DNA from: Rebecca billardiae RCC1528
Lineage: Eukaryota; Haptophyta
Assembly (NCBI GenBank): GCA_965240325.2
Contig: OZ251222.1
Location: 4,340,001-4,404,000, forward strand
Length of the DNA: 64,000 bases
Direction: 5' to 3'
Within the stretch, counting starts at the first letter, position 1. Every line of letters starts with the position of its first letter. The position numbers and the translations under genes are program-made. Shown piece after piece: positions 19,523-28,912 of this stretch. A model generated the notes under the pieces. It worked only from the letters and a program-made list of their open reading frames with translations. It ran no database searches and was not told the origin of the DNA.

Positions 19523-22160
19523 ATGGGCTGTGGTGCATCCACTGCGAAGGTCGCCACCGAGGAGGAGGATGCGCTCGAGATGACGCGTCCGCGCGCGGAC
19601 GGCGTCGTCCCGGCGGATGGCCGGACATGGAAGAACACGGGCAAGATGACGCCTGCCCGGGCGCTGACCGTGCTCGAGAACCGGTGGCCGAACATGGTGC
19701 TCAGATTCCCGCCGCTCGATCCGAACGAGCCGCCAGCGTACAAGGGTGACGACTGGGGCGATGACGTCACCTACGACTGTGCGCGCGCCGCCGCTGCACC
19801 CTTGGCTGAGCCCGCGCGCCGCCGCCGCTGCTGCGCGCCGCAGCCGCGCTCATCGCCGCGCGCGCGGCTTTCACGGACGCACAGGGGACTTTTATCACAA
19901 CGTGTGGACGTTCTACCCGTTCTCGTGGAGCGAGCCCGACCTGCTCCAGCTCCTCGCCCGCTTTGTGGCCGAGGCTGGGTTTGTGAGTGAGTTCAGTGTG
20001 CCCGAGGTCTGCGCACCAGTGCGCACCACATGGCGGCCGCGCCGCCATCTGCGCGGCGGGGAGCGGGGGGCGGGGGCGGGGAGGACGAGGCATGGGCGCG
20101 CGCGCGTGCGAGGCCCTCCCGCGTCCAGCGCCGCCGCTTCACGGCTCGGCGCGGCCGGGGCACAGCGACGCCGTTGGCTGACGCCGGCGCGCGCCGCGCC
20201 GCCCGCCCGCCGCTGCGATGCGGGCGCAGGACAAGCTCAGCGCCTTCCTCACGAAGGTGCACGCGCAGATGCACGCGCAGCCGTACCACAACTTCCAGCA
20301 CATCGTCGACGTGACGCAGTCGGTGTACATGTGCGTCGCGACGCCGACGGCCAGGGCGTTCCTCCCCGCCACGCACCGCTTTGCCGTGCTGCTCGCCGCC
20401 ATCTGCCACGATCTCGACCACCCCGGGTGCGCGCGCGGCGCGGCGCGGCGCGGCGCGGCGCGGCGGGGCGGAGCGCGAGCGCGCGCGGGCCGCGCGCCGC
20501 CGCCGCCTCGCCCCGCGCCCCGCCGCTCACCCCGCCCGCCACCGCCACCGCGCATGCCGCGCGCCGCGCGCGCGCGCCTCCGCCCCGCCGCCCCGCCGCC
20601 CCGCAGCTACACCAACCTCTACCTCAAAAACGAGGAGTCGGAGCTCACGAAGAAGTACGGGCCCGACGGCACGCTGGAGAAGGTGCGCGGGCGTCGCGCG
20701 GCGTGCGCGGCGTGCGCGGCGCCCGCGCGCGCGCCGGCTGGCCGCGTGGCCGCCGCTGCCCGCCCCGCCGTGCCGCCCCGGCGGCGCGCTGCGCGCGGCT
20801 CACGCGCCGCGCCGTGCGCGCGTCCGCGCCCGCAGCACCACGCCTCGCTCGCGTCCGTGCTGCTCACCGAGGAGGAGACGGACATCCTGGTGAACTGCTC
20901 GCCCGAGGCGCAGCGGGAGGTGTGCCGGCTAGTCGACAAGTGCATCCTCGCCACAGACATGTCAAGGCACAAGGTGCGCGGCACGGCTGCGCGGCGCGCG
21001 CGCGCACACGCGGCTGCGCGCGCGGTGCGCGCGGCGCGCGCCCCCGCGCGCGCGCGCTCACACGCGCACGCGCACTCCGCCCCCCCTTGCGCGCGCTCCC
21101 ACCCGCAGGCCATCGTGGACGACGTGACCGCGCTGATGCCGCAGAACTACGAGGAGATTGTGAAGACGCAGTCGGTCGTGAGGCGCGACAGCGTCAAGGA
21201 CCTGGGCAGCGCCAAGAAGGTGCGGCCGCGCGCACGCGCACGCGCACGCGCACGCGCACGCGCACGCGCACGCGCACGCGCACGCGCACGCGCACGCGCA
21301 CGCGCCGCGCACGCGCACGCGCACACGCACGGAAGGAAGAGGCGGCAGCCGCGCGGCTCACGCGCGCCGCGCCACGCGCCGCCCCCCGCGCGCGCACCTC
21401 CCCCCCGCGCAGAAGCCGGGCGACCTCTCGCTCCCGGCCTCGCCCGCCAAGGGCCAGGGGCGCAACATGATGTTCCAGCGCCGCCGCTCGTCGATCGACC
21501 GGATGATCCGCACGGGGCAGGTGGAGGCGGTGCTGCTGCTGATCATCAAGGCGGCGGACCTGTCCAACGTGACGCGCGGCGCGCACGCCAACGAGGTGCG
21601 CGCGGCGCGGCGCGCGACGGCTGCGCGCGCGCGTCGAGCGCTGAGCGCGCAGCCCCGCCGCTGCGCCCGGCCCCGCCGCCGCCGCTGCGCGCGCGCGCGC
21701 TCGCTCGCGCCCGCCGGTGCGCAGCGCTGGGTGAGCAAGATCTACAAAGAGTTCCACCGGCAGGGGCGCGCGGAGCTCGAGAAGCAATACCCGCTCTCGC
21801 CCGGCATGGGGCCCAACGACTCGGTCTCCAAGGGGCAGATCTTCTTCGGCGGCGTGATCTGCAGGCCCCTGTTTGTCATGTTGGCATCTTGCCTGCCAGA
21901 GGCCGGTGCGCAACAGCGCGCGCCGCGCGCGTGCGCCGCGCGTGTGCGCCCGGGCGGCGGCTGAGGCGCCGGCGTGCGATGGCGCGACCCGGGGCTCACT
22001 GGCGGCCCTTGGCGCACGCGCGCGCGCCGCGCGCGTGGCCGCAGGCGTCTTTCTCGACCAGCTCGACGAGAATCTCGAGCGCTGGAAAAAGGTGGCGGCG
22101 GCGGAGGACGCGGCCAAAGCGGCAGCGGAGGGCGGCGGCGCCGAGGTGGGCAAAGCGTGA
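19523..22160 (+). CDS. Class I 3',5'-cyclic-nucleotide phosphodiesterase (nine exons)
   Basis: Hand splice model: 19523-19778, 19885-19982, 20230-20426, 20607-20682, 20836-20973, 21109-21219, 21413-21595, 21725-21905, 22045-22160; 1356 nt, 451 residues, in frame through every junction. All introns are GT-AG; seven of the eight begin GTGCG and one GTGAGT. The start MGCGAS is a candidate N-myristoylation (and possibly palmitoylation) signal. The catalytic domain shows YHNFQH (residues 137-142), the metal-binding HDLDHPG (178-184), the HH pair after exon 4 (210-211), and KAADLSN with the metal-ligand Asp at 341, then EFHRQG. These are the invariant class I PDE residues. It should hydrolyse cAMP and/or cGMP; specificity cannot be read by eye. 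RRRSSID (about 315-321) resembles a kinase A site. No GAF or other regulatory domain is present. Confidence 0.9.
21220..21412 (+). repeat. Phosphodiesterase intron 6 with (CGCACG)n hexamer array
   Basis: Nearly half of this intron (about 21229-21331) is a tandem CGCACG hexamer repeat, roughly 14 units with slight decay at the 3' side. It is strictly alternating purine-pyrimidine and therefore a candidate Z-DNA-forming and length-variable tract. Confidence 0.85.
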
Positions 22161-22584
22161 CTCGCGCTGCGCGCGCTGGCGGCCCACGTGACGCGCGTGG
22201 GCGGTCAGCTGCGCACAGCCAGCCGCAGCATCTGCTGCGCCCCGCGCGGGCCGCTGGGCGCGGGCGACGCGTGGGGCCGCCTGTGACGAGCGGTCAGCAG
22301 CAAGAGGCGCGCTGATGTCGTCATTGTCAGTCATTGCAAGACTGCTTGCCGCAGCACGCGCGCGATGGACGCCGCGCGCGGATAGGATTTGCTCTGCTCC
22401 GCGCGATGATGAGCCGCGCCAGCCACTACTGTCTAACTACTGATGATGATGATGCCAAGCTCATAAATACGTTTATAATCGTCGTCATCGTGATAGTGAT
22501 GAGTGCTGCATGTCGTATCACCGTGTGATGTCACAGTCGTCCGACCGGTCGAGTATCAGATATCGCGATACTACAGATAGTGAT

Positions 22585-22728
22585 ACTGAGACTGAGAGAG
22601 AGATCGAGAGAGCAGACGAGAGAAAGGAGATCGAGGGAGAGAGAGATCAATATATGGCGGCTATGATGATGTATCTCTCGTCTCTCTCTCTCTCTGCTCT
22701 CTCTCCCTCTCTCTCTCTCTATAGTCTG
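22585..22728. repeat. GA-rich/CT-rich inverted low-complexity tract
   Basis: Purine-only GAGAGA blocks on the left are followed about 30 bp later by CTCTCT blocks, so the two halves are roughly reverse-complementary. The strand could fold into a long imperfect hairpin or form triplex DNA. Confidence 0.6.
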
Positions 22729-22867
22729 ATTGACGACGCGTCTGACTCAGACTGTCACTGCTGCCGTATACTGATTAATATCGGACTCGATCACTTCCCG
22801 GAACCGTTCGGAGTCATAGACGGTAATAACACTACAGGCAATCGCGGGCAATAAGGAGCTGTCACGT

Positions 22868-23317
22868 TAAGAAACTGGGGCTTGCTATCTGCGGATCTGG
22901 CCCGTAGAAACTGAGACTAGCGATTGGCTGGTTCGCTACACGCATAGTCACACTAACTAAGAAACCGGGACTACGTCGTCCCGGCTGATGACGAGTGGTC
23001 GTCCGCCGAGCGGGCGAGGCGCAGTCGGCCCGCGTCGGGGACGCCGGCGCGCGGCCCGACTACGAGTACAGGCCAAGTCCCGACTTCTCCTGATGACTGA
23101 CTCCTGGCCAGTGCACCGCAGCATCCATGCAACATCATGCCAGATTTATTGCTCCAAAAAGGCCCAAATTTTTCGTCGGCCTTGCCGGCCGGGCCTAAAG
23201 ACTCAGCGGGGGGCTCTGCCCCCCTGCGCCCCCCGCGCCTGCGCGGCGGGCGGACCTAGCTAAGAAACTGAGACTCCGTAGGCGCTCGGGCTACCGAACG
23301 GCTAAGAAACCGAGGCT
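22868..23317. repeat. Five dispersed copies of TAAGAAACYGRGRCT
   Basis: Near-identical direct copies lie at 22868-22882, 22915-22928, 22958-22972, 23261-23275 and 23303-23317. Spacing is irregular (about 45, 45, 300 and 40 bp). Differences are mainly C/T and A/G transitions. No known element is recognised. Confidence 0.7.
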
Positions 23318-23722
23318 AGCTGACGTGAGATCTCTGACTTCTTATTGGAATATTGCCCGCGATTCGGCCTGTACGTTCGGTCGCCAGTCACGGTATCATG
23401 CCCATCAGATGGCGCGCGCGGCATATGCTGCAGCAGGCTACTTCGTCCGCTGCATGCAGCATGTCCATTGTCCGCGGGCGGGCGTGACGGCGTGCTGCGA
23501 CGGCGCAGGCTTCGGCCATCGACTCATCACGACCGTGCGCGCGTGATGACCCGGTCCAGGACGGACGACCTGCCCGTCGGCGGTGCCGGTGCGGGCGTCT
23601 GCGGACCGGCCGGGCCCGGGCAGCGGGCCAGCCGCGCCGCAGGCCAGGCCTGAGGTCACCGCTGGGGCAGGGCTGCGTGGTCGCTGGCGGCAGGCGCGAA
23701 CGGGCCGGCAGTCACTCCGCGG

Positions 23723-25138
23723 TCAGGCCGGGGATGGCCAGCCACTGCGCAGTGCAGCCAGCGCCGAGCCTATCGACGCACCGAGATCGTCGCCATGTTG
23801 TTCTGCGGGAGTCACCTCAGCAGCTGTTCGTTCATTGCCGACGCGAGGTGTCGTCGTGCAGCCTCTTGGCGATGCATCGCCGTGCCGCCAGTCAGCCCGC
23901 GCAGCGCTGTCAGCCTCGTCGTCCGCGCCCGCAGGTGCGCCCGCACCGCTGAGGTGCCGGCTGCCACTCTCGGCCGCTGCCCAGAGGCCCTGCCAGTGCA
24001 CGGCCGACGGGCGAGGGGGCTCGGGCGGCCGGTCGAGAGTGGCAGCGGGATGGCCGTAATGCAGCAGCGCCGGCGCGCCCCGGGGCACGCCCTCGCGGCC
24101 GAGGGCAGCGTGCAGGGCGGGAGGGATCTGCCCCTGCGCCCAGTGCTGGAGCGCATGCGCCGCAAAGGCAAGCGGCGCCAGTGCTGGGCTGGCCGAGGCG
24201 CACGTGGGCGCTGCCCGGCCAGGCGGGGCGGCGCAGAGCTCACAGCGGCCTGTGCGGCTGACCGTAACGCACACGGCTGGCTGCGTCTCTGACACCTGCC
24301 CGCCCAGCGCGACGCCGCCTTCGCCATCCCTCACCGCACTGTCGCCCCCGAGCTCGCGCGCGGCCGCAGTGGCGTAGCGTGCGGGTGGGTGGGTGGCGCC
24401 CGGGGGAGGGCGGGTCCACCAGTTGAAGAGGAGCGTCTGACGAGTCCAGCGGGTGCTCGTGCGGTGGGAGTCCCCGGAGCCCGCGGCGCCTCCATCCGCA
24501 CCCAGGCCCGCCCCTCCGTCTGCCCGAGACAGTGCGGCCGCCGCTGCTGGCTCGGGCGCGCGCGCAGGCGCCATCACGCCGTGGAGCAGGTCGCCTCGGA
24601 ACAGCAGCCAGCGCCCGCGCTCGGGCGGGCAGACGAGCGCGCGCGCCGGCGCGGGCGGGAGCGCGCCCGTCCCCGCCGCGCGCTCTGCGTCGAGCGTCTG
24701 CTCGAACACGACCGTCGGACCGCCTGCGCTGCCGAGGTAGAGCACGGAGGCGACGAGGGGATGCGCGCTCACGATGCGCTCCTCGCCGATGTCGTCTGTG
24801 ACACGCGCGGCGCACTTGTCCGTGTGCAGCTCCTTTGGCAGCTCGTCATCGTCCTGCTCTTGCCACCACCACTCCACACCAATCACCTCCGCGCCGTCCG
24901 CCATGGTGCGCAGAGCTGAGTGCTTGGACAGCTGCAGCGCGGTCGCCTCAATCCGATTGGTCGGTGGGCGCGACAGGTCAAACCAGTATGAACCGACGGT
25001 GAGCGCGTGCACAGCGTCGCTGTCGGGCTCGTACTCGAGAAAGGCGAGCAGCTCCAGCTCTTCCCGCGCGCTCTCGACCACAGTCGGCGCGAGAGCCTGC
25101 CTCACGACCAGGCCGAGTGGGGGGGCCGGCGCCGCCAT
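23723..25138 (-). CDS. 2-oxoglutarate/Fe(II)-dependent oxygenase-like protein
   Basis: 471 codons from ATG 25138. The N-terminal half has the double-stranded beta-helix pattern: LPKELHTDKCAA with the HxD pair (His105, Asp107), SAHPLVASVLYLGSAGGPT, RGRWLLFRGDLLHGVM with the distal His186, and RQTLLFNWW with a candidate 2-oxoglutarate-binding Arg233. Spacing fits an iron-dependent dioxygenase. The C-terminal half (about 250-471) is Ala/Pro/Gly-rich, contains a cysteine cluster (CELCAAPP) and HALQHWAQGQIPPALHAALG, and may be partly disordered. Substrate is unknown. A transposon-like element begins 13 bp upstream of the start codon (7-bp target duplication in between), so the original promoter has been displaced. 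Whether the gene is still transcribed cannot be seen. Confidence 0.72.
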   Translation of the reverse strand: MAAPAPPLGLVVRQALAPTVVESAREELELLAFLEYEPDSDAVHALTVGSYWFDLSRPPTNRIEATALQLSKHSALRTMADGAEVIGVEWWWQEQDDDELPKELHTDKCAARVTDDIGEERIVSAHPLVASVLYLGSAGGPTVVFEQTLDAERAAGTGALPPAPARALVCPPERGRWLLFRGDLLHGVMAPARAPEPAAAAALSRADGGAGLGADGGAAGSGDSHRTSTRWTRQTLLFNWWTRPPPGATHPPARYATAAARELGGDSAVRDGEGGVALGGQVSETQPAVCVTVSRTGRCELCAAPPGRAAPTCASASPALAPLAFAAHALQHWAQGQIPPALHAALGREGVPRGAPALLHYGHPAATLDRPPEPPRPSAVHWQGLWAAAESGSRHLSGAGAPAGADDEADSAARADWRHGDASPRGCTTTPRVGNERTAAEVTPAEQHGDDLGASIGSALAALRSGWPSPA

Positions 25139-25144
25139 CGTTTA

Positions 25145-25151
25145 TTTGTAG
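25145..25151. repeat. Left target-site duplication TTTGTAG
   Basis: Identical to 28398-28404 and directly abutting the terminal inverted repeat. It lies 7 bp upstream of the oxygenase start codon. Confidence 0.75.
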
Positions 25152-25292
25152 CAAGGGCGGTAAGGGCTGTCAACTCCCAGTGGCGCCGAGTGGCGGAGGT
25201 TGGGCGCCCCTCAACTCGTGCGGCCTCGTGGCGCAGCGGCGAAGTCTCCTGGGGCGCCGCCCTGGAGGGCGCGTGGGGTGCGCACGCCGCGG

Positions 25293-26139
25293 GCTCCTGC
25301 GCCCGCGGCAGCGGCCGCGGACACGGCGCGCGTGGTTGGTCGCATGCTAGACAGCATGTAGTACCCTCCCACGCCGCGCGCCGCGCTCGCCGGTGCCCTC
25401 GCCGTGCCTCAGGCCAGCCGCGCACGCGCGCCGCACCAATGGCCAGCCGTGGCCACGCGCCAGCCGCCGGCGCGCGCGCGGTGCGCGGTGCGGTCGGCGC
25501 GGGTCGGGCGCGCGCCCGGGGCGAGGCTCACGTGTGGTGGGCGCGCGCCATGCCGCCTCGCGCCGCCGCACACGAGCTTGATCACGTTCCACGCGGCTGC
25601 TGAAGGGTGCTCGTCGAGCATTCCTCGGCCATCAGAAATGAGCTTGGACAAGCGGCTGTGAGCGCATCAGTGCGAGGAACGCGAGCACTTGGGGGCTCGC
25701 GTGCCTTATTAGGAGGCTAGTCGTGCACATATCAGTGGTCTGCGCTTGTCTATCACGCGTCGCTGCCTTCCCATGATCGTCTCAACATGAGCATTTTCAA
25801 ACATGGCAATGCACACTCGACAGCATGATAACGCGTGCGCGCCGACCCATGCGGGCGCCAGCGCGGCGGCGCGAGGCGGCATGGCGCGCGCCCACCACAC
25901 GTGAGCCTCGCCCCGGGCGCGCGCCCGACCCGCGCCGACCGCACCGCGCACCGCGCGCGCGCCGGCGGCTGGCTCGTGGCCACGGCTGGCCATTGGTGCG
26001 GCGCGCGTGCGCGGCTGGCCTGAGGCACGGCGAGGGCACCGGCGAGCGCGGCGCGCGGCGTGGGAGGGTACTACATGCTGTCTAGCATGCGACCAACCAC
26101 GCGCGCCGTGTCCGCGGCCGCTGCCGCGGGCGCAGGAGC
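25293..26139. mobile_element. 847-bp foldback element with 277-bp inverted arms, nested in the larger element
   Basis: Arms 25293-25569 and 25863-26139 are reverse complements with, by eye, a single mismatch over 277 bp, so the copy is young. The ends read GCTCCTGC...GCAGGAGC. CCGCGG flanks both sides (25287-25292 and 26140-26145), a candidate 6-bp target duplication (itself palindromic, so weaker evidence). The undisturbed version of the host sequence survives in the opposite terminal repeat of the outer element, where GCCGCGGG runs straight into CTTGGGG. The 293-bp spacer (25570-25862) is less GC-rich and has no protein-like frame. The arms contain a small stem, CATGCTAGACAGCATG. Confidence 0.8.
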
Positions 26140-27331
26140 CCGCGGCTTGGGACGTCAACCCCCGAGATCGGGCTCGCAGCAGCCCGGACACGATGGCGCG
26201 CCCACGAGAGGCGCGCGTGCGCCCGCCTACCGGCGCTGCAGGCCGGCGCGGCTGATCGGCGCGGTCCGCAGGACACGTGGGCACCGCGCGCGCCTCTTTT
26301 CCTGTCCTCTCGCGCTCCTCGCCGCGCGCAGTAGCCCGCTGCCAAGCCATCAACGCCTGCCAAGCGAGCCGGCGCGCGCACCAAGCGCGCGCGCTCGGCG
26401 CGGATAGGGCCAATTAAGGTCGGGGCACGGCATGGGCGAGTGGGCACGCATGTTATACACCGCTCGGGCGCACGCGCCCGGCGTTCTGCGCGCGCCCTTG
26501 CCACTGGCAAGTGCTCGCGCACTGCGCGCGTAACTCACGAATGGTGCACCTCGCGGCAGCCCGCAGGGTATGCTCTGCATGGAGGCATCCTTCGCTTCCC
26601 AGCGGGCGAATCGGTGCCAGCCGCAGCCTGGGGGTCGTCTGTGAGTACCCCGGTCCAAGATGCCCCATGGGCACGCTGATACGGGCCGCCATGTCGTCGA
26701 TGCTGCCGAGGAGTGCCGAGCGGCCCTGCTCTGTGACGTCCCGGCACATGGGCCTTGTCGACTCTCGACCTTCCGCTCCGAGTTCATCACGCCAGACGCA
26801 GGCGATGCCGCTGTGGACGCTCGCGTTCGACCACTTCGTACCCACCAGACCGGCCCTTCTGTCTCTGTTGGCGTCGGTGGCGTGCGCGCGCGCGCGCGTG
26901 CCGCCTGCCACAGTACAGTAGTCGGTGCCGCGGACGCGTCACGCGGTGCCGCGTAGCGACCTGCTCGGATCTAGTCGTCGCTTTAAAATAAGACTGCACA
27001 CAGCCTGGTTGATTTACATATACATCGTCATAATCACTGCGCGATTTGCTGATGCATCAGTGTCATCAGCGCTCATCATCACATATACATTTATCGGTAC
27101 AGTAGTTTCAGCGGCGCGCCAAAGCGCACAGCACGCGCGCCGTGCAGAGGTGAGCTCGGGCACGACAGACGGTCCGCGCGCGTCTCCGTCTTGACCGAGA
27201 ACTTCATCGCGGTGGCGATGGCGGACTCGTGCTTGGCCGCCGCCTGCCGTGGCATGATCTCGCTCGACGACGCACCCGGAGGCGGTGACGCGCACGGGCA
27301 GGCGCTGCTCGCATGCCCGTTCCTCACCCAC
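26140..27331. other. Interior of the outer element, no supported gene
   Basis: Sequence between the nested foldback element and the minus-strand frame at 27332. A minus-strand open frame at 26453-26911 (including GLVGTKWSNASVHSGIACVW) is the only protein-like stretch and could be a captured or decayed gene piece. I see no transposase motif. Confidence 0.4.
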
Positions 27332-28078
27332 TCACAGATGCCGAGCGCGCGGCATGCGGTGCACTGTGCCAGCGCTGGCGCGGGGCACGCGCGCGCGCTC
27401 GCGCTGCCGCCATCGCCCGCGCCGGACTTCTTCGTCTTCTTCTAGGTGGGCGTCGAGCCCGTCGACGGCGGTTCCATCTCTCGCCGCTGCTGCCGTACCC
27501 GCGTGCTCTGCGGGCGCGGCCGCGGCCGGCGGCGCCGGCACCTCGAGACCAGACAAGAGGCGCGCCGCGGCCGCGACGAGCGCGCGCATCAGGTCGCCAG
27601 CCGTCACCTGGCCGTCGAGAGGCTTGAGCGCATCCTTGTGCGCCGCCGACAGCGCGCACACCGCAGGGCGTACGAGCAGCTGCCGCACGGCGCACACAGC
27701 TGTCGCGGGCTGCATCCACATCACATTTCGAAACACCCGCTTCCGCTCGGCGCCAGCGCCGCGCCACTCAACCGCGGTTTCGATCGAGCGGTATTGGGCG
27801 GGCTCGCGGACGACCTCGAAGCCGACGATGAGGCCGAGCGCATCTGCGGCGCCGGGAAGCAGGAACCCGCCGGTGCCCTTGCAGTTGGCCGGTGCCGGGA
27901 ACCAATCCACCACGCGCACAGCATGGAGCGCAATCGCTCCAGGAGCGGGCGCGCCTGCGAAGCGGAGGTCGCCCCCAGCACCGGCTGTGAAGCGGGCAGT
28001 GTACACGGACAGCGCGCCGTCCTCGCGCGCGAGGATCACGCCGTCTGGGAGGCCGTCAGTCAGATTGACGCGCGCCAT
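27332..28078 (-). CDS. Hypothetical protein inside the transposon-like element
   Basis: 248 codons from ATG 28078. The frame is open further upstream to 28345, but that part crosses a perfect hairpin and the terminal repeat and looks non-coding. The first two thirds are protein-like: GLPDGVILAREDGALSVYTA, GAIALHAVRVVDWFPAP, LGLIVGFEVVREPAQYRSIE, RVFRNVMWMQPATAV and KPLDGQVTAGDLMRALVAAA. The C-terminus after HLEEDEEV turns Arg-rich and may be read-through of an intron or lost stop. No family is recognised. It could be an element-encoded protein or captured host gene. Confidence 0.5.
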   Translation of the reverse strand: MARVNLTDGLPDGVILAREDGALSVYTARFTAGAGGDLRFAGAPAPGAIALHAVRVVDWFPAPANCKGTGGFLLPGAADALGLIVGFEVVREPAQYRSIETAVEWRGAGAERKRVFRNVMWMQPATAVCAVRQLLVRPAVCALSAAHKDALKPLDGQVTAGDLMRALVAAAARLLSGLEVPAPPAAAAPAEHAGTAAAARDGTAVDGLDAHLEEDEEVRRGRWRQRERARVPRASAGTVHRMPRARHL

Positions 28079-28164
28079 GCCCGCCGCAGCGGCGCAGCGC
28101 CTTGGCGACGGCGAGGCGCACGCCTGGCCTGACGCCGTTCGCAGCAGGCGGCGCGCCGGACTCA

Positions 28165-28211
28165 CCTCCCGGACGGCACCCCCCCCACTGGGGGGGGTGC
28201 CGTCCGGGAGG
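28165..28211. repeat. Perfect 22-bp-stem hairpin, 3-nt loop
   Basis: Left arm 28165-28186 (CCTCCCGGACGGCAC then a C run) pairs perfectly with 28190-28211 around the loop ACT. It lies inside the element, 87 bp upstream of the hypothetical start at 28078. Confidence 0.85.
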
Positions 28212-28397
28212 CGCAATCGCTCCGGACTGGTTCGGGGGTTAACGCCCCAAGCCCGCGGCGTGCGCACCCCACGCGCCCTCCAGGGCGGCGCCCCAGGAGA
28301 CTTCGCCGCTGCGCCACGAGGCCGCACGAGTTGAGGGGCGCCCAACCTCCGCCACTCGGCGCCACTGGTCAGGAGTTGACAGCCCTTACCGCCCTTG

Positions 28398-28404
28398 TTT
28401 GTAG
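28398..28404. repeat. Right target-site duplication TTTGTAG
   Basis: Identical to 25145-25151, directly after the right terminal repeat that ends ...CCGCCCTTG. Confidence 0.75.
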
Positions 28405-28912
28405 CCAGGAGGGGGGCAGGCTGCAGGCTAGACGCGAACCGCTTCGACCTGAATGAAGAGTTTGACGGTTGGTCAGGACGCCTTGGACCAAGGGCGGTGC
28501 TGGACAGCGGGATGGATGATGCCTTTTTTTTTTAAATTCCCCTTTATAACGGGCTCCGGGTGATCAGGCTGGCGGCCGAAGCCTCCAGCCCTACCCTGGC
28601 CAGCCCCCTGCCAATAATGATTTGACGATGAGCCAATATGCTATACGGTAGTGAGCCAGCGTCACGGTGACGCGCTGACCGCGGAAACTAGTGTTACTGC
28701 TGGCTGCCGCGTCGGCACGGCACGCACCTGCTGTCACAGCTGGTGCTGCCAATTATGGGGGACGCGGAAGTCATGGCGGGTCCGCCACCCGCATCAGACG
28801 GCCTACTGCGCACCTCGTCGCACCTCGTCGCACCCGCACGAGGCGCACCACGCGCCCAGCCGCGCTCCGTGTGCCCCTGCGAGCCTCGAGCGGCGTGCCC
28901 TGCGCCGAGCGC
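28405..28912. other. Intergenic region
   Basis: About 500 bp between the element and the PDZ-ferredoxin stop. It includes a homopolymer T run (28526-28534). No gene is recognised. Confidence 0.45.

Larger units (their letters stand above)
22161..23722. other. Intergenic region with GA/CT tracts and a dispersed short repeat
   Basis: About 1.56 kb between convergent genes. It contains purine-rich GAGA sequence (22585-22650) facing pyrimidine-rich CTCT sequence (22675-22725), five near-copies of a 14-15-mer (listed separately), and a G6/C6 mini-hairpin near 23209-23225. No coding or RNA gene was recognised. Confidence 0.5.
25152..28397. mobile_element. 3.2 kb DNA-transposon-like element with ~140-bp terminal inverted repeats and a 7-bp target duplication
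   Basis: Positions 25152-25292 and 28249-28397 are near-identical reverse complements (one 8-10 bp local indel), both ends starting CAAGGGCGGTAAGGGCTGTC. TTTGTAG occurs immediately outside each end (25145-25151 and 28398-28404), a perfect 7-bp target duplication (8 bp if the adjacent C is shared). Weaker similarity (CTTGGGRCGTYAACCCCCGA) continues inward: at 26146 on the left, displaced by the nested insertion, and at 28230-28248 on the right. No intact transposase is recognised, so it is probably non-autonomous or decayed. The terminal sequence faintly recalls hAT elements, but a superfamily call is not secure. Confidence 0.8.

Noticed and set aside
21229-21331. Hexamer array considered as a CRISPR or telomeric repeat
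   Set aside because: Units are contiguous 6-mers without spacers and do not match known telomere repeats; it lies within an intron.
25709-26413. Long minus-strand frame across the inverted arms
   Set aside because: It merely reads through the foldback element; the same peptide appears on the plus strand from the other arm.
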